Notes under the pieces: model-generated
Told to the model about the DNA's origin: nothing
Database searches by the model: none
What the model saw: the letters and a program-made list of their open reading frames with translations, nothing else
Origin: Vibrio quintilis
GTDB taxonomy: Bacteria > Pseudomonadota > Gammaproteobacteria > Enterobacterales > Vibrionaceae
NCBI RefSeq assembly: GCF_024529975.1
Contig: NZ_AP024897.1
Location: 3,844,001-3,908,000 of the forward strand
DNA: 64,000 nt
Direction of reading: 5' to 3'
Translations under genes and position numbers: made by a program
Part shown: piece after piece, positions 48,306-59,291 of the stretch
Layout of the letters: each line of letters begins with the position of its first letter
How positions within the stretch are numbered: position 1 is the first letter of the stretch

Positions 48306-50336
48306 TTACTCCTGCTTAGAACTTACTTGTTCAAGGAAAGACTGAATTTCAGCCGGATAATGGAGTTGGGATTCATAAGTTGGTAAGACAGGTACATCTT
48401 TGTCATCCATCAACTTCAACCCTTGTTCTGCTTTCAACAGCTGCTCAGCCCGGATGTAATTATATTTCCTTTGGGTAACACCATCTGCCGTCACACCATT
48501 GCGAATAATGGTCGGTTTGATAAATACCATCAGGTTTTTCTTCTCAACTTTAGTACTGGTTGAGCGGAATAAATATCCCAGCAATGGAATGTCACCGAGG
48601 AAAGGTACTTTTGATTCACTTTCCTGAGTTCGCTCATCAATCAAACCACCAAGTACCAGCATCTGGCCATCTTTAACCATCACCGAAGTGTTGAGCTGAC
48701 GTTTTGCAAAACGAACATCAACCGCGCCTCCGGCAGCAAGCACATTAGAGACTTCCTGATCGATATTCAGTAGTACTGAATCACCTTCATTGATCTGTGG
48801 CTTAACCTTCAGCTTGATACCCACTTCTTTACGGTCAACAGTCTGGAATGGATTACTGTTACTTGAACTGGACGTTGAACCAGTCAAAACGGGAACTTCT
48901 TCCCCAACCACAAACGATGCTTCACCGTTGTCCATCACAGTAATGCTCGGAGAGGAAAGAATATTCGAGCTGGAGTCAGTAGAAACCGCGCTCAACAGAG
49001 CTGTCCAGTCTCCCATCACAATACTGACGGCGGCCCCTTCAACACCTTGTAATGCTTCTGCAAGAGTTGAGTAATCGCCACTTTCAGTTGATGTATACGG
49101 TCGCCGGTTCCCATTGCTGTCATAATAATACTCAGTTGTCTCCTGATCTTTTGCCTCTTCAAGGCCAACCATGACACTACCAACCGAAGTTCCGGTATTA
49201 CTGAACTGAATAGCGGAACCACTTTCAATAGAACCCCACTGGATTCCGAGGTTAATTCCGTCACCTTCAGACATTTCTACAATCAGTGCTTCAATCAATA
49301 CCTGGGCACGACGAATATCCAGCTGAGATACGACATCAAGTAAGGAATTCATGATGTCTTTAGGCGCGCTGATGATCAAAGAGTTTGTTTCTTTGTGAGC
49401 AGCAATCACAACATCTGTTCTTTTGGAAGATTTTGCCGATTTGCCTTCGCCCTGCTTTTCCGCCTGAATATTATCCGATACCCCTTTCAGTACATCGACT
49501 AAATCTTCAGCCTTCGCATATTTCAGATAAACAACCCGATGATTACTCTTCGTCGCCATCTCAATATCAAGGTTTCTGATTAACCGGGAAATCCGGGCTC
49601 TGATCTTAGGATCACCTGAAATCAATATTGAATTGGTTCGTTCATCGGCAACCAGCTTTGGCTTCAAAAACTCAGGCATTCTTTTTGAGTTTTGATCTTT
49701 ATTTAACGCTTCAACAATCCTGACAACTTCAGGCGCTGATGCGTTTTCCAGTGTCACGACCGCAATATCGGTATTACCAGCCCGATCAACCCGTTCTATG
49801 ATTTTTGCCAGCCGGTCAACAACGGCAGAACGGCCGGTTAATAAAATAATATTAGCCGGATCATAGTGCACAACATTACCAGAGCCAGCATTGTTAACTA
49901 ACTGCCTCAACAAGGGTGAGAGCTCTTTAACAGAAACATTATGAACTGAAACAACCCGGGTAATCACGCTATCAGCACTGGTTGTTTCAGACACATCCAG
50001 TACAGGTATTGCTGATGTTTTGGCATCTTTAGACTTGATAACCTTCAACACCCCGTTATCCATTTCTACAACTGCGAAGCCATAGACCTGTAATACATTT
50101 AAGAAGAAACCATAATACTGCTCATCACTGAGTGTATCGTAACTGCGAACATCAATTTTTCCACGAACGACAGGATCAACAATGATCGTTTTATGAAGAT
50201 TCCGACCAACAATATTGATGAATTCCTGAATATCAGTGCCTTTAAAATTAATACTATATTCATTCGCTAAGGCCATTGGAGAAATAATTACACTTCCCAG
50301 CAACAACCACGTACTCTTTTTTAGCCAATGCTTCAC
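48306..50336 (-). CDS. gspD: Type II secretion outer-membrane secretin GspD
   Basis: The 676-residue secretin has a signal peptide (about 1-24, ending ALA). Domains N0 to N3 follow ([19 protein letters not shown] and several [21 protein letters not shown] repeats). The secretin core then has VPVLTGS, the amphipathic-lip region and [15 protein letters not shown] small S domain ends the protein. It forms the 15-mer gate in the outer membrane. It lies 33 nt after gspC and before gspE, as in Vibrio. Confidence 0.97.
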   Translation of the reverse strand: MKHWLKKSTWLLLGSVIISPMALANEYSINFKGTDIQEFINIVGRNLHKTIIVDPVVRGKIDVRSYDTLSDEQYYGFFLNVLQVYGFAVVEMDNGVLKVIKSKDAKTSAIPVLDVSETTSADSVITRVVSVHNVSVKELSPLLRQLVNNAGSGNVVHYDPANIILLTGRSAVVDRLAKIIERVDRAGNTDIAVVTLENASAPEVVRIVEALNKDQNSKRMPEFLKPKLVADERTNSILISGDPKIRARISRLIRNLDIEMATKSNHRVVYLKYAKAEDLVDVLKGVSDNIQAEKQGEGKSAKSSKRTDVVIAAHKETNSLIISAPKDIMNSLLDVVSQLDIRRAQVLIEALIVEMSEGDGINLGIQWGSIESGSAIQFSNTGTSVGSVMVGLEEAKDQETTEYYYDSNGNRRPYTSTESGDYSTLAEALQGVEGAAVSIVMGDWTALLSAVSTDSSSNILSSPSITVMDNGEASFVVGEEVPVLTGSTSSSSNSNPFQTVDRKEVGIKLKVKPQINEGDSVLLNIDQEVSNVLAAGGAVDVRFAKRQLNTSVMVKDGQMLVLGGLIDERTQESESKVPFLGDIPLLGYLFRSTSTKVEKKNLMVFIKPTIIRNGVTADGVTQRKYNYIRAEQLLKAEQGLKLMDDKDVPVLPTYESQLHYPAEIQSFLEQVSSKQE

Positions 50337-50369
50337 GTCTAAACTCCCTAATCCTTAGCGACGTTGTAG

Positions 50370-51299
50370 TTAAAATTGAATATAAATGTCATGAGGTTGA
50401 CCATCTCTCTCAACTGTAATTTTCATTTCAGATAAATCCGATAATTCAGAGCTAATTTTTACCATTGCATTTTTGTCTGTCAGATCAACATCATTGAGTT
50501 TTACAGCAATATCCCCACGTTTTAATCCAACAGATTTGAAAAGCTCCGGTGATCGGCCGGGGCTTAACCGGTAGCCAATCACTGCATTATTTCTTTTAAT
50601 CTGCGATAAACGTACATATTGAAAAAGATTTTGAGGGTTATTTGAGAGTTCTTGTTTGATTTGTGCAAGCTTTTTATCAGATGTGTGGCGGGTATGCTCT
50701 GTAAATTTCCCCGGAGTGTGAGCTTTATTCCTGATAGGCCCCATTTGTTGATAAAGCTTCGGGTCAATATTTTCAAGCATTAATGTTTCATCTCTGCCCG
50801 AGTTGTTGATGATAACCCGATCCGCTAATACGGCTTTCAGTGATGCTCTGGTTCCTTTGATAGATTCATCCAGACCATATGTATCCTGCTCACCTCTCAA
50901 TGCAATGATTGCAAGATTACCATGAATCTCATCACTGACAACGACACCGACAAGCTTCAAATTTAATTTTGTTTTTGGCGCATTAACCATCACTGTATTT
51001 TGTACAGGTTTAGAGCTCCGGTTAAACTCACCAAATAAATTCTGCTGCTTAACAAAGCGGCTATCGAATACTTTCTGCGTTCCGGAATGTGCTGCCGTTG
51101 TTGGTTTCCATACAGAAACATGACTACTATTATTATGAAAAGGCATCCAGACCGCTTTTCCCAGATACCATGCAAAAATAGCCCACAGTACAACTGTTAA
51201 ACCGGTACTAACTAAATTTTGATGATTCAAAACAGAGCGCCACAAGGATGACAATACAGTTGTTGCTGAATGTTTAATTTTAATATCAAATTGCTGCAA
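50370..51299 (-). CDS. gspC: Type II secretion protein GspC
   Basis: The 309-residue inner-membrane protein has one helix (about 34-52, STGLTVVLWAIFAWYLGKAV), a homology-region domain (LNLKLVGVVVSDEIHGNLAIIAL) and a C-terminal PDZ domain (YRLSPGRSPELFKSVGLKRGDIAVKLND). GspC joins the platform to the secretin and helps choose substrates. It is the first gene of the operon gspC-N, divergent from hslR across 210 bp. gspO (prepilin peptidase) is not in this window. Confidence 0.94.
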   Translation of the reverse strand: MQQFDIKIKHSATTVLSSLWRSVLNHQNLVSTGLTVVLWAIFAWYLGKAVWMPFHNNSSHVSVWKPTTAAHSGTQKVFDSRFVKQQNLFGEFNRSSKPVQNTVMVNAPKTKLNLKLVGVVVSDEIHGNLAIIALRGEQDTYGLDESIKGTRASLKAVLADRVIINNSGRDETLMLENIDPKLYQQMGPIRNKAHTPGKFTEHTRHTSDKKLAQIKQELSNNPQNLFQYVRLSQIKRNNAVIGYRLSPGRSPELFKSVGLKRGDIAVKLNDVDLTDKNAMVKISSELSDLSEMKITVERDGQPHDIYIQF

Positions 51300-51509
51300 T
51301 TTTGTTACCTTTTCCAGGCTCTCCGCTGAAACTCAAGGGATACCTTAATACTCGTGTCTTATGAAACAATGATTAATATATCATACCCAGATCGTGATCC
51401 AGTGCTTTATGCTCGATTTTCTACTTTTTCTTGAAAATAGCGCTGAAAATCACCATTTATAGTATTAATAATAAGTTTCTACCAATTTACTTAGAGGAGA
51501 ATTTCTTCT

Positions 51510-51896
51510 ATGAGTTCCCTAAATGAACCAGTTAGATTAGATAAATGGCTATGGGCAGCAAGATTCTATAAAACCCGTTCCATTTCTCGTTCTATGATTG
51601 ATGGCGGAAAAGTCCATTATAACGGGCAACGCACCAAGCCCAGCAAGATAATCGAAATTGGGGCTGAGATTACTTTACGGCAGGGATATGAAGAAAAAAC
51701 TGTCGTGATTGAAAAAATTTCAGCCCAACGTAAAGGCGCACAGGAAGCGCAAACACTATATACTGAGACCGCTGAAAGTATTGAGAAACGGGAAATCAAT
51801 ACACAACAAAGAAAAATGAATGCGCATAACCCAAGTCCGGATAAGCGTCCGGATAAAAAGCAGCGACGTGATATTATTAAGTTTAAACATCAATAA
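51510..51896 (+). CDS. hslR: Heat shock S4 RNA-binding protein HslR (Hsp15)
   Basis: The 128-residue protein (E. coli Hsp15 133) binds free 50S subunits with stalled nascent chains. The S4 domain occupies about 8-65: VRLDKWLWAARFYKTRS, then SMIDGGKVHYNGQRTKPS. The C-terminus is basic and disordered (KRPDKKQRRDIIKFK). A strong AGAGGAGA site precedes the ATG. It lies 19 nt before hslO, the usual heat-shock pair. Confidence 0.95.
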   Translation: MSSLNEPVRLDKWLWAARFYKTRSISRSMIDGGKVHYNGQRTKPSKIIEIGAEITLRQGYEEKTVVIEKISAQRKGAQEAQTLYTETAESIEKREINTQQRKMNAHNPSPDKRPDKKQRRDIIKFKHQ

Positions 51897-51915
51897 AGAG
51901 CTGAGGTTTCTTTAA

Positions 51916-52779
51916 ATGACAAGCAATGTATTAAACCGCTATCTGTTTGATAACTTATCGGTACGTGGTGAACTGGTGCAACTGGACGAAACCTATCAGC
52001 AGCTTACTTCTGGTCAGGCCTATCCAGCCCCGGTAAAATCTTTACTGGGTGAATTACTTGTAGCAACAACGCTGCTGACAGCAACGATGAAATTCGAAGG
52101 CTCTATCACCATGCAGTTACAGGGAGATGGTGCAGTCTCTTTAGCTGTAATTAACGGAGATCATAACCAGCAGGTCAGAGGCGTTGCCCGCTGGGAAGGA
52201 AAGATTCCTGAAGATGCAACGTTGCATCAGCTCATCGGTAAAGGCCACCTGGTTATCACCATTGAACCGAACCATGGGGAAAAATATCAGGGGATTGTTG
52301 GCTTAGACGGTGAGAATCTGGCAGAAGTTCTGGAAGGTTATTTTCAACATTCAGAACAGCTCAAGACAAAATTATGGATTCACACCAGTGAAACACATGC
52401 TGCGGGTATGCTATTACAGGTAATGCCAGACGGAACCGGTAGCCCCGATGATTTTGAGCATCTGGAGCAATTGACTGCAACCATATCGGCAGAAGAACTG
52501 TTTTCATTGAGTGCAAATGACTTACTCTATCGTTTGTACCATCAGGAAGATATAAAACTGTTCCAGCCACAGCCTGTGAGTTTTCAGTGTAACTGTTCAA
52601 GACAAAGAACAGGCAGAGCGATTACAACATTGCCTGTGGATGAAGTCAGAAAACTCATTCTGCAGGATGGACACATCACTCTTCATTGTGATTATTGTGG
52701 CACTAATTACCATTTCACTGAGGACGATGTGGATCAACTCCTTATTGATCAAACCGGATCGGAAAAAACGATTCATTAA
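51916..52779 (+). CDS. hslO: Redox-regulated chaperone Hsp33
   Basis: The 287-residue chaperone (E. coli 292) is switched on by oxidation. The N-terminal domain has [20 protein letters not shown] and the family patterns GDGAVSL and [12 protein letters not shown]. The C-terminal redox switch binds zinc with four Cys: CNC in [13 protein letters not shown] and CDYC near the end. The paired CxC and CxxC motifs are intact, so oxidation should release zinc and unfold the linker. It follows hslR. Confidence 0.96.
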   Translation: MTSNVLNRYLFDNLSVRGELVQLDETYQQLTSGQAYPAPVKSLLGELLVATTLLTATMKFEGSITMQLQGDGAVSLAVINGDHNQQVRGVARWEGKIPEDATLHQLIGKGHLVITIEPNHGEKYQGIVGLDGENLAEVLEGYFQHSEQLKTKLWIHTSETHAAGMLLQVMPDGTGSPDDFEHLEQLTATISAEELFSLSANDLLYRLYHQEDIKLFQPQPVSFQCNCSRQRTGRAITTLPVDEVRKLILQDGHITLHCDYCGTNYHFTEDDVDQLLIDQTGSEKTIH

Positions 52780-52807
52780 GCTAAATTTTCCACACCAAAT
52801 CACGTTA

Positions 52808-52835
52808 ATGAAAACCAGTTATCGCTGGTTTTCAT
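52808..52835 (+). terminator. Terminator of hslRO
   Basis: ATGAAAACCAG and CTGGTTTTCAT form a perfect 11-bp stem with a 6-nt loop, 28 nt after the hslO stop. A short TTTC follows. Confidence 0.8.
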
Positions 52836-53113
52836 TTCTTCGCATCATCAAAATTTTTCGTACTACAATTAAATTTGTTGTCTTCCTGACGATTGAAACA
52901 CTGATATAGCCCGGCATATTTGGAATTATGTAGGTTTATCTGGTTTATGTCGTGCGAAACCCAATCATTCAAATGGCTATGCACGCATGACCATCATGGT
53001 TATTTTTTGAACCATATCCCTGTTTTCATCAATGACCATTGCTAGCATGAGATCAGATAAAAATTCCAACAATTATACAAAAATTTATCTACATACCCTA
53101 CAAAGGAGCACCT
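52836..53113. other. pckA upstream region
   Basis: After the hslO terminator this stretch holds no credible gene. It is AT-rich near the pckA start, with an AAGGAG ribosome-binding site 8 nt before the ATG, and presumably carries the pckA promoter. I see a short ACCAT/ATGGT dyad near 52990 but no clear catabolite or stress-regulator site. Confidence 0.5.
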
Positions 53114-54742
53114 ATGACCGTAATGGAACAATTAAAGGCTGCAAATATCGATCTTACTTCTTATGGCATAAACAATGTTACGGAGATTGTATACAACCCA
53201 AGCTACGAACAATTATTTGAAGAGGAAACGGCTCCCCAACTGGAAGGTTATGAGAAAGGAATTCTGACTAAACCCGGCTCCGTTGCTGTCGATACCGGCG
53301 TTTTCACAGGCCGCTCACCAAAGGATAAATTTATTGTTAAAGATGACACAACAAGAGACAACTTTTGGTGGACATCTGATAGTGTTAAAAACGATAACAA
53401 ACCAATCACTCAAGCTGTATGGGATGATCTCAAAAAGTTAGTCACTCAACAATTATCTAATAAGCGCCTGTTTGTTCTTGATGGCTATTGTGGTGCCAAT
53501 CCGGATACCCGGCTGAGCGTCAGGTTTATTACTGAAGTGGCCTGGCAGGCCCACTTTGTCAAGAATATGTTCATTCGCCCAACAGAAGAAGAACTCAAAT
53601 CATTTGAGCCTAACTTTGTTGTCATGAACGGTGCAAAATGTACCAACCCCGACTGGAAACGACACGAACTTAATTCCGAAAATTTCACTGTTTTCAATTT
53701 GACAGAAAAAATGCAACTAATTGGCGGTACATGGTATGGCGGAGAGATGAAGAAAGGTATATTCGCTATCATGAATTACTTCCTGCCACTGAAAGGCATT
53801 GCTTCCATGCATTGCTCTGCCAATATGGGAAAAGATGATGATGTGGCAATTTTCTTTGGCTTATCCGGAACAGGTAAAACAACACTTTCAACCGATCCCA
53901 AACGAGCATTAATTGGTGATGATGAACACGGCTGGGATGATGATGGTGTCTTTAATTTTGAGGGTGGATGTTACGCAAAAACCATCAAATTATGCAAAGA
54001 AGCGGAACCGGATATATACAATGCGATCCGGCGGGATGCATTACTGGAAAATGTCACTGTAAGAGCTGATGGCAGCGTTGATTACGATGATGGCTCAAAA
54101 ACAGAAAACACAAGAGTATCTTATCCAATTTATCATATTGATAATATCGTGAAACCGATATCAAAAGGTGGGCATGCGAAGAAAGTTATTTTCTTATCTG
54201 CTGATGCATTCGGTGTCCTGCCTCCCGTCTCAAAACTGACTCCGGAGCAAACAAAATACCACTTTCTTTCCGGGTTCACCGCTAAATTAGCCGGTACTGA
54301 GCGGGGAATCACTGAACCGACACCGACATTTTCAGCCTGCTTTGGCGCAGCCTTCCTGACACTGCACCCAACAAAATATGCAGATGTTCTGGTGAAGCGG
54401 ATGGAATCCGCCGGTGCAGAGGCTTATCTGGTCAATACTGGCTGGAATGGTACAGGTAAACGCATATCCATTCAGGATACCCGTTGTATCATTGATGCGA
54501 TTTTAGATGGTTCAATTGAAAACGCACCAACCAAAACAATTCCTATCTTTAATCTGGAAGTACCAACCGCTTTGCCCGGCGTTGATTCTGAAATTTTAGA
54601 TCCCCGGGAAACATATATCGACGCACTGCAGTGGGAAAGCAAAGCAAAAGATCTGGCTTCTCGTTTTATTAAAAACTTTGAGAAGTATACAGATAATGAA
54701 GAAGGTAAAGCACTTATCAGTGCCGGCCCCCGGTTAGATTAG
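53114..54742 (+). CDS. pckA: Phosphoenolpyruvate carboxykinase (ATP)
   Basis: The 542-residue enzyme (E. coli 540) converts oxaloacetate and ATP to phosphoenolpyruvate and CO2, the entry step of gluconeogenesis. Landmarks are [11 protein letters not shown] (oxaloacetate), [14 protein letters not shown] [17 protein letters not shown], the P-loop [13 protein letters not shown], the metal-binding [20 protein letters not shown] and [13 protein letters not shown]. The start has an AGGAG site. It stands alone with its own 3' hairpins. Confidence 0.97.
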   Translation: MTVMEQLKAANIDLTSYGINNVTEIVYNPSYEQLFEEETAPQLEGYEKGILTKPGSVAVDTGVFTGRSPKDKFIVKDDTTRDNFWWTSDSVKNDNKPITQAVWDDLKKLVTQQLSNKRLFVLDGYCGANPDTRLSVRFITEVAWQAHFVKNMFIRPTEEELKSFEPNFVVMNGAKCTNPDWKRHELNSENFTVFNLTEKMQLIGGTWYGGEMKKGIFAIMNYFLPLKGIASMHCSANMGKDDDVAIFFGLSGTGKTTLSTDPKRALIGDDEHGWDDDGVFNFEGGCYAKTIKLCKEAEPDIYNAIRRDALLENVTVRADGSVDYDDGSKTENTRVSYPIYHIDNIVKPISKGGHAKKVIFLSADAFGVLPPVSKLTPEQTKYHFLSGFTAKLAGTERGITEPTPTFSACFGAAFLTLHPTKYADVLVKRMESAGAEAYLVNTGWNGTGKRISIQDTRCIIDAILDGSIENAPTKTIPIFNLEVPTALPGVDSEILDPRETYIDALQWESKAKDLASRFIKNFEKYTDNEEGKALISAGPRLD

Positions 54743-54799
54743 TATCATTCACCCTCCCCTTTCCTTATAACAGGAGGAAAGGAGGGGAGTTGTGAATCA

Positions 54800-54824
54800 T
54801 GCATCTTCAGGTTGCTTGGGTATA
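54800..54824. repeat. Half copy of the dispersed repeat downstream of pckA
   Basis: TGCATCTTCAGG followed by TTGCTTGGGTATA is one arm plus centre. The bases before it (GAATCA) also match the left end of the composite element near 4934, so it looks like a solo terminal piece of that element. Confidence 0.7.
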
Positions 54825-54857
54825 ACTATCGGATTAACTTATTTATCTGTTTGCTCA

Positions 54858-54890
54858 GCCTCTTATCATCCTTATAAGAGGCTTGATTTT
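54858..54890 (+). terminator. Terminator downstream of pckA
   Basis: GCCTCTTAT and ATAAGAGGC form a perfect 9-bp stem with a 7-nt loop, followed by TTGATTTT. It lies beyond the half repeat, so the repeat is within the pckA 3' region. Confidence 0.75.
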
Positions 54891-54947
54891 CGTATGAAAC
54901 AAGACCATCCTACATAAAATTAGAAACTGTTTAATAAAACTGATTCA

Positions 54948-56843
54948 ATGACAAAAACCGGCATTATCCGATTAGGCATTCTCTGTATTGCAGTTCTTAT
55001 AACTTGCACTCTGGCAAGTATCGTTTTTATTTTAAATACACAATACCTGACACCAGTGACTCAGTGGTTATTAAGATCAACACTTTTTCCTTCATTGAAA
55101 ACTGAAAAAGCAGCTTATGAATTCCCTCTGCACCTAACCTTACAAAAAACCCGGCTGACTTCTGACTCTCCGCTGGTAGATAGTATCGATATTTGGTTAA
55201 ACCCTTACCAGACTGATCTTCAATCTGTCGTTCTGGATTCCCTCTTAATTGACGGAGCAGAGATAACTGCTCCCACATCCGGATGGCACATACCTCATCT
55301 TGTGGAAGTGAATCAACTGGCAGCTAAAAACATCACATACACCACAGAAGGCGGTATGGTGCTTCAAAATCTGGACATTCAGATCGAACATCCTTCCTGG
55401 CAGAAGAATCAGGATCAAGCCTTACCTCACGGTGCTATCCAGCTTTATGCACGAAAGTTATTATGGCGGGGAGAGCTACTTAAAGATGTACTCTTGACTG
55501 GTGAATACTCACCAGACAAGAAGAGTTACATTCAGGGGGTATCATTCAACTGGCGGAACGCTAACCTGTCTTTAGCCGCACAAGAACACCCCCAAGGCTG
55601 GGACATTACCAACCTTTCAGCTGAAAAACTGGATCTGTCTTTATCGCAAATTCAGCAGCTACAATATAAATTTCAGGAAATTGCTTCTGATTCAATCAAC
55701 AAAATAGAGCGAATCGATATACTGACCAGTCAATTTTCATCTCCTCAACTGAAAGTGATTAACTGCGACTTATCTGCTTCAAATTTATCTTTCAATCATC
55801 CGGCAGATTTTTTATGGTCACAGCAAAATGCCAGATTATCTCTGAGCGCTGAAAGTATTTCTGTTGGTGATTATCAGTGGATTGAACCGGATATGAATGT
55901 CAGTTTCTCTTCAGGGGAAATCAATCTTGAGGATTTTAATGCTTCTATTCTTCAGGGAAATGTTCATTTTTCCGGGAAATTTTCACCGGAGGCAATCAAC
56001 ATACACGAAGCTCATTTATCAGGACTGAAATTATTCATCGAGCAGGATACAGCCATAAAACTCCCCTGGATACAAACTTATTTTCAGAATATCAATGAAT
56101 TACATGCGGACAATATAAAAATCCAAAACAGCCAGATAATTCAATTAGCGCATAAACCATACTGGCAACTTTCCGGGATCAATCTGGATGCATCTGATAC
56201 ACAAATATCAACACAACATCACTGGGGGTTGTGGAGTGGCAAATTAAACGTTTCTGTCGACAGCCTCAGCTATGATGACACAATTGCCAGTCAGGGTGTT
56301 CTGGAAATACACCGTGATGGGAATTCACTGTATCTTGACCGCCTGTTTATCCCATATAACAACGGCTACATCAAAGCCATTGGAAAGTGGGCAAATATGG
56401 ATAAGGGGGCGCCATGGAAACTTAATGTTGAAGCATACAGTCTTCCTTTAAAACTGATTCATATCCTCCCATTCCCACTGGAAGGTTTGTCTGATTTTTC
56501 TCTGAAAGCGAGTGGCCTGTCGGGTGATTCTGTGATTCTCGGACATACATTATCAGGAGAGCTGCGGATGAGTATCCGGGACGGTAATTTAGCACTGAAC
56601 AAACATCATATGAATTTTAGTATGCCTGCCACACTCATCTCCGCCGATCGGGGAAAAATTAATCTTCCGGAAACTCAGCTTGGGCCAGAAGGAGTGAATG
56701 CGACAATTCATGGGGAATGGAATTTAGCAGAATCTGACAACGATAAACTCATTTTGTCTTTAGAGAAAACAGAGCATCAATATAATTTACTGAGTCCGGG
56801 TGATGCCCCGAAAGAAGGTGTACCCGGCACGAATACACCATAA
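54948..56843 (+). CDS. AsmA-like envelope protein
   Basis: The 631-residue protein has one N-terminal membrane helix (about 7-29, IRLGILCIAVLITCTLASIV) and a long periplasmic part rich in short beta-strand repeats (NLDIQIEHPSW, SFNWRNANLSL, LHADNIKIQNSQI, GYIKAIGKWANMDKGAPWKL). These resemble the bridge-like AsmA/TamB/YhdP class thought to move phospholipid between membranes. I cannot assign it to a named member. It is alone on its strand, between pckA and the converging yiiD gene (5-bp gap). A possible lipoprotein or secretion role is not excluded. Confidence 0.65.
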   Translation: MTKTGIIRLGILCIAVLITCTLASIVFILNTQYLTPVTQWLLRSTLFPSLKTEKAAYEFPLHLTLQKTRLTSDSPLVDSIDIWLNPYQTDLQSVVLDSLLIDGAEITAPTSGWHIPHLVEVNQLAAKNITYTTEGGMVLQNLDIQIEHPSWQKNQDQALPHGAIQLYARKLLWRGELLKDVLLTGEYSPDKKSYIQGVSFNWRNANLSLAAQEHPQGWDITNLSAEKLDLSLSQIQQLQYKFQEIASDSINKIERIDILTSQFSSPQLKVINCDLSASNLSFNHPADFLWSQQNARLSLSAESISVGDYQWIEPDMNVSFSSGEINLEDFNASILQGNVHFSGKFSPEAINIHEAHLSGLKLFIEQDTAIKLPWIQTYFQNINELHADNIKIQNSQIIQLAHKPYWQLSGINLDASDTQISTQHHWGLWSGKLNVSVDSLSYDDTIASQGVLEIHRDGNSLYLDRLFIPYNNGYIKAIGKWANMDKGAPWKLNVEAYSLPLKLIHILPFPLEGLSDFSLKASGLSGDSVILGHTLSGELRMSIRDGNLALNKHHMNFSMPATLISADRGKINLPETQLGPEGVNATIHGEWNLAESDNDKLILSLEKTEHQYNLLSPGDAPKEGVPGTNTP

Positions 56844-56848
56844 AGACT

Positions 56849-57775
56849 TCAGACCGTTTTTTGTTCCAGCAAGTCTTTGTAATTCGGAATCAGCATATAG
56901 GTTCCAATAAACTGTACAGCACTGACATCGCCACTTTTCACCGTCACATTCACAACGATCCGGGCTTTACGTCCGGATTCTAACCGGTCAAGATCACCAC
57001 TAATCTCGTCTAATGATGTAATCGCCACAGGACTTTGTGTTATCGGCTGACGATACCTGATCCGGCTATCCACAAGCACGATATCACCATACAGATTCCG
57101 CTCTTTCATCAGAAGCCAGGCCATTCCCCACCCAGTCAATGTTGCAAGGGTAAACACTGATCCTGCAAACATAGTATCGTGTGGGTTCAGGTTTGGGTTA
57201 ATCGGTGAACTGCACTCAAACTGATAACCCGTATACTGATTTACTTTGATGCCCATTTTTTCACTAATCGGGATCTGATGTTCCCAACGCTCCTGAAGCT
57301 CTGAGCACCAGACTGGTTTACGCTGAACATTGACCATCGGATCGAGGACTTTGACCATTTGCTGATGTTTGACAGGCCCTTTTTCATCACTTAGTTCACC
57401 ACGACGCTCAAAACCATTCTTCTCATAAAACCCAATGGCATCTTCACGGGCGTTACAAACTAACCGTTTCGCACCTTCCTGACGGGCAAGAGATTCCAGA
57501 GTCACCAGCAAAAGCGCACCCATTCCCCGTTTTCTTCTGTTGGACTTAACTGCCATGTAACGAATTTGGCCTTCACAGTCTGGAGTGATGTATAAACGCC
57601 CGGCAGCCATTGGTCTGCCCCGCGAATCAACAATCATCCGGTGATGGCTCATCAAATCATATTCATCCCGTTCAGATCCCAATGGCATCTGCCAGGGCTC
57701 TCTCAGCATTTGCCAGCGAAACTGATAATACTTGTTGATTTGATTTTCTGTTTTGGGGCTAATAATTTTAAACAT
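56849..57775 (-). CDS. yiiD: Two-domain protein YiiD: GNAT acetyltransferase plus hotdog thioesterase
   Basis: The 308-residue protein joins an N-terminal GNAT domain (about 1-145; QIRYMAVKSNRRKRGMGALL is the acetyl-CoA loop, FYEKNGFERRGE the end) to a C-terminal hotdog thioesterase-like domain (about 155-305; NPHDTMFAGSVFTLATLTGWGMAW). This order matches E. coli YiiD, also called FabY, linked to malonyl-ACP or acetyl-ACP handling in fatty-acid initiation. It precedes nothing further downstream on its strand and follows dtd, the same neighbour as in E. coli. Confidence 0.88.
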   Translation of the reverse strand: MFKIISPKTENQINKYYQFRWQMLREPWQMPLGSERDEYDLMSHHRMIVDSRGRPMAAGRLYITPDCEGQIRYMAVKSNRRKRGMGALLLVTLESLARQEGAKRLVCNAREDAIGFYEKNGFERRGELSDEKGPVKHQQMVKVLDPMVNVQRKPVWCSELQERWEHQIPISEKMGIKVNQYTGYQFECSSPINPNLNPHDTMFAGSVFTLATLTGWGMAWLLMKERNLYGDIVLVDSRIRYRQPITQSPVAITSLDEISGDLDRLESGRKARIVVNVTVKSGDVSAVQFIGTYMLIPNYKDLLEQKTV

Positions 57776-57811
57776 GAGTTATGGTCCATATAATCAAGCT
57801 AAACGGGTCAG

Positions 57812-58246
57812 TCAAACCTGTAGCCAGAAAGTAACTGGTCCATCATTTACCAGCGCAACTTTCATGTCTGCTGCAAATCTACCACGGGCGGTTGGTACTA
57901 TTTTTTCACACAAATCAGAGAAATAATCATACAAACGTTCTGCATCTTCAGGCCTGGCTCCCTTAGAAAACCCTGCTCTTGTTCCTTTGCGGGTATCGGC
58001 TGGAAGTGTGAACTGAGAAACAACCAAGCATTCCCCATTTACTTGCTGAACATTGTTATTCATTTTTCCTAATTCATCTTCAAATACACGATAAGTCGTC
58101 ACCCGCTCAACTAAACGCTTCGCTTTTATTTCATCGTCGTCTTTCTCGACACCTAATAAAACCAGCAATCCTTGCCGGATTTCTCCAATGACTTCACCAT
58201 CAACAGTCACCGAAGCTTCAGAGACTCTCTGAATCAATGCTATCAC
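57812..58246 (-). CDS. dtd: D-aminoacyl-tRNA deacylase
   Basis: The 144-residue enzyme (E. coli 145) hydrolyses D-aminoacyl-tRNA and glycyl-tRNA(Ala), protecting translation. Both active-site motifs are clear: [18 protein letters not shown] and the cross-subunit [10 protein letters not shown]. Residues [18 protein letters not shown] are the family start. It overlaps the end of yihY by 29 nt, so it is translated from the same message, and precedes yiiD, the arrangement known from E. coli. Confidence 0.97.
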   Translation of the reverse strand: MIALIQRVSEASVTVDGEVIGEIRQGLLVLLGVEKDDDEIKAKRLVERVTTYRVFEDELGKMNNNVQQVNGECLVVSQFTLPADTRKGTRAGFSKGARPEDAERLYDYFSDLCEKIVPTARGRFAADMKVALVNDGPVTFWLQV

Positions 58247-59141
58247 AATCTTTCCTTTCTTCCGTTTCCGTCGTACGACCAGATAAAGACGTTGATTCTA
58301 TCACGTCTGCATCCGGTCTCCAGCGGTTATACTCTCCAAGAGAAGCGGTAATCTCCGCGCCAAGTAATACGATAACCCAAGACAGGAAAACCCAGACAAA
58401 TAAAATCGGAATAATTGCGATAGCTCCGTATATCAACTGATACGAAGGGAAGTGAGTAATGTATAATGCGAAACTTTTCTTACTTAATTCAAACAGCAGT
58501 GCCGCAATAAAAGCGCCGGTGATAGCATGCCTCACCCGAACAGGGATATTCGGCACAAAGATATAGAGTCCGGCAAAAACGGTTAAAGTCAGCAAGAAAG
58601 GCAGCCAACGCAGTAAAATCTGAGTCACACTACTTAGTGTTTCATTATCAATTAAATTCAGTGAAGTGACGTAAGAAGTAGCTGCGATACTGGTTCCCAT
58701 AAACAATGGTCCCAGGGTTAATATTGTCCAATACACAGAAAAAGAAAGTGCCCAGCGACGCTTTGCCTTCACTCTCCAGATATAATTTAGTGTCTTGTCA
58801 ATATTAGAGATCAGTGAAATCGAAACCACAAATAAAAAAATACCACCAAATGTCGTCATTTTATCTGTGTTGGCCACAAATTCTTTCAACGCCTGATTAA
58901 TCGCATCACCGGCTGTCGGTACGAAATGTGAAATGATAAATGTCTGAATCGTTTCACCGGCACCATCAAATAATGAAAATGCAGATAACACTGACAGGAG
59001 AACAGTCAGCATCGGCACCAAAGAAAGGAGAGAAATATAGGCAAGATACCCGGCATTCACATGTATCCGATCATGACTTAACCTGTTTTTTAAATAACTA
59101 AAGTATGACTTCAGCGAACTGAGATATACCGGTGAATTCAA
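58218..59141 (-). CDS. yihY: YihY/virulence factor BrkB family membrane protein
   Basis: The 307-residue protein has six transmembrane helices and the family landmarks [18 protein letters not shown] and [27 protein letters not shown]. The role is unknown; it was once wrongly called RNase BN. The likely start is a TTG at 59141 with AAGGGAGA 6 nt before it; another TTG 15 codons upstream has no such site, and no ATG is available. The hydrophilic C-terminal tail ([11 protein letters not shown]) overlaps dtd by 29 nt. Confidence 0.9.
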   Translation of the reverse strand: MNSPVYLSSLKSYFSYLKNRLSHDRIHVNAGYLAYISLLSLVPMLTVLLSVLSAFSLFDGAGETIQTFIISHFVPTAGDAINQALKEFVANTDKMTTFGGIFLFVVSISLISNIDKTLNYIWRVKAKRRWALSFSVYWTILTLGPLFMGTSIAATSYVTSLNLIDNETLSSVTQILLRWLPFLLTLTVFAGLYIFVPNIPVRVRHAITGAFIAALLFELSKKSFALYITHFPSYQLIYGAIAIIPILFVWVFLSWVIVLLGAEITASLGEYNRWRPDADVIESTSLSGRTTETEERKDCDSIDSESL

Positions 59142-59240
59142 GCAAGTTCTCCCTTTATCAACGATTCTCAACACCAGAATATACAAAAAAGCGCATAAAA
59201 ACTAACTCAATTTAATATATTGGGTATAGATTCAATTGAT

Positions 59241-59269
59241 AAAAAAAGGGTGAAAAAACTTTCACCCTT
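59241..59269 (-). terminator. Terminator of typA
   Basis: On the minus strand AAGGGTGAAA and TTTCACCCTT form a 10-bp stem with a 4-nt loop and are followed by a run of T. It lies 22 nt after the typA stop and makes typA a single-gene unit. Confidence 0.93.
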
Positions 59270-59291
59270 ACATCCACAAAACAGTGTCAGA

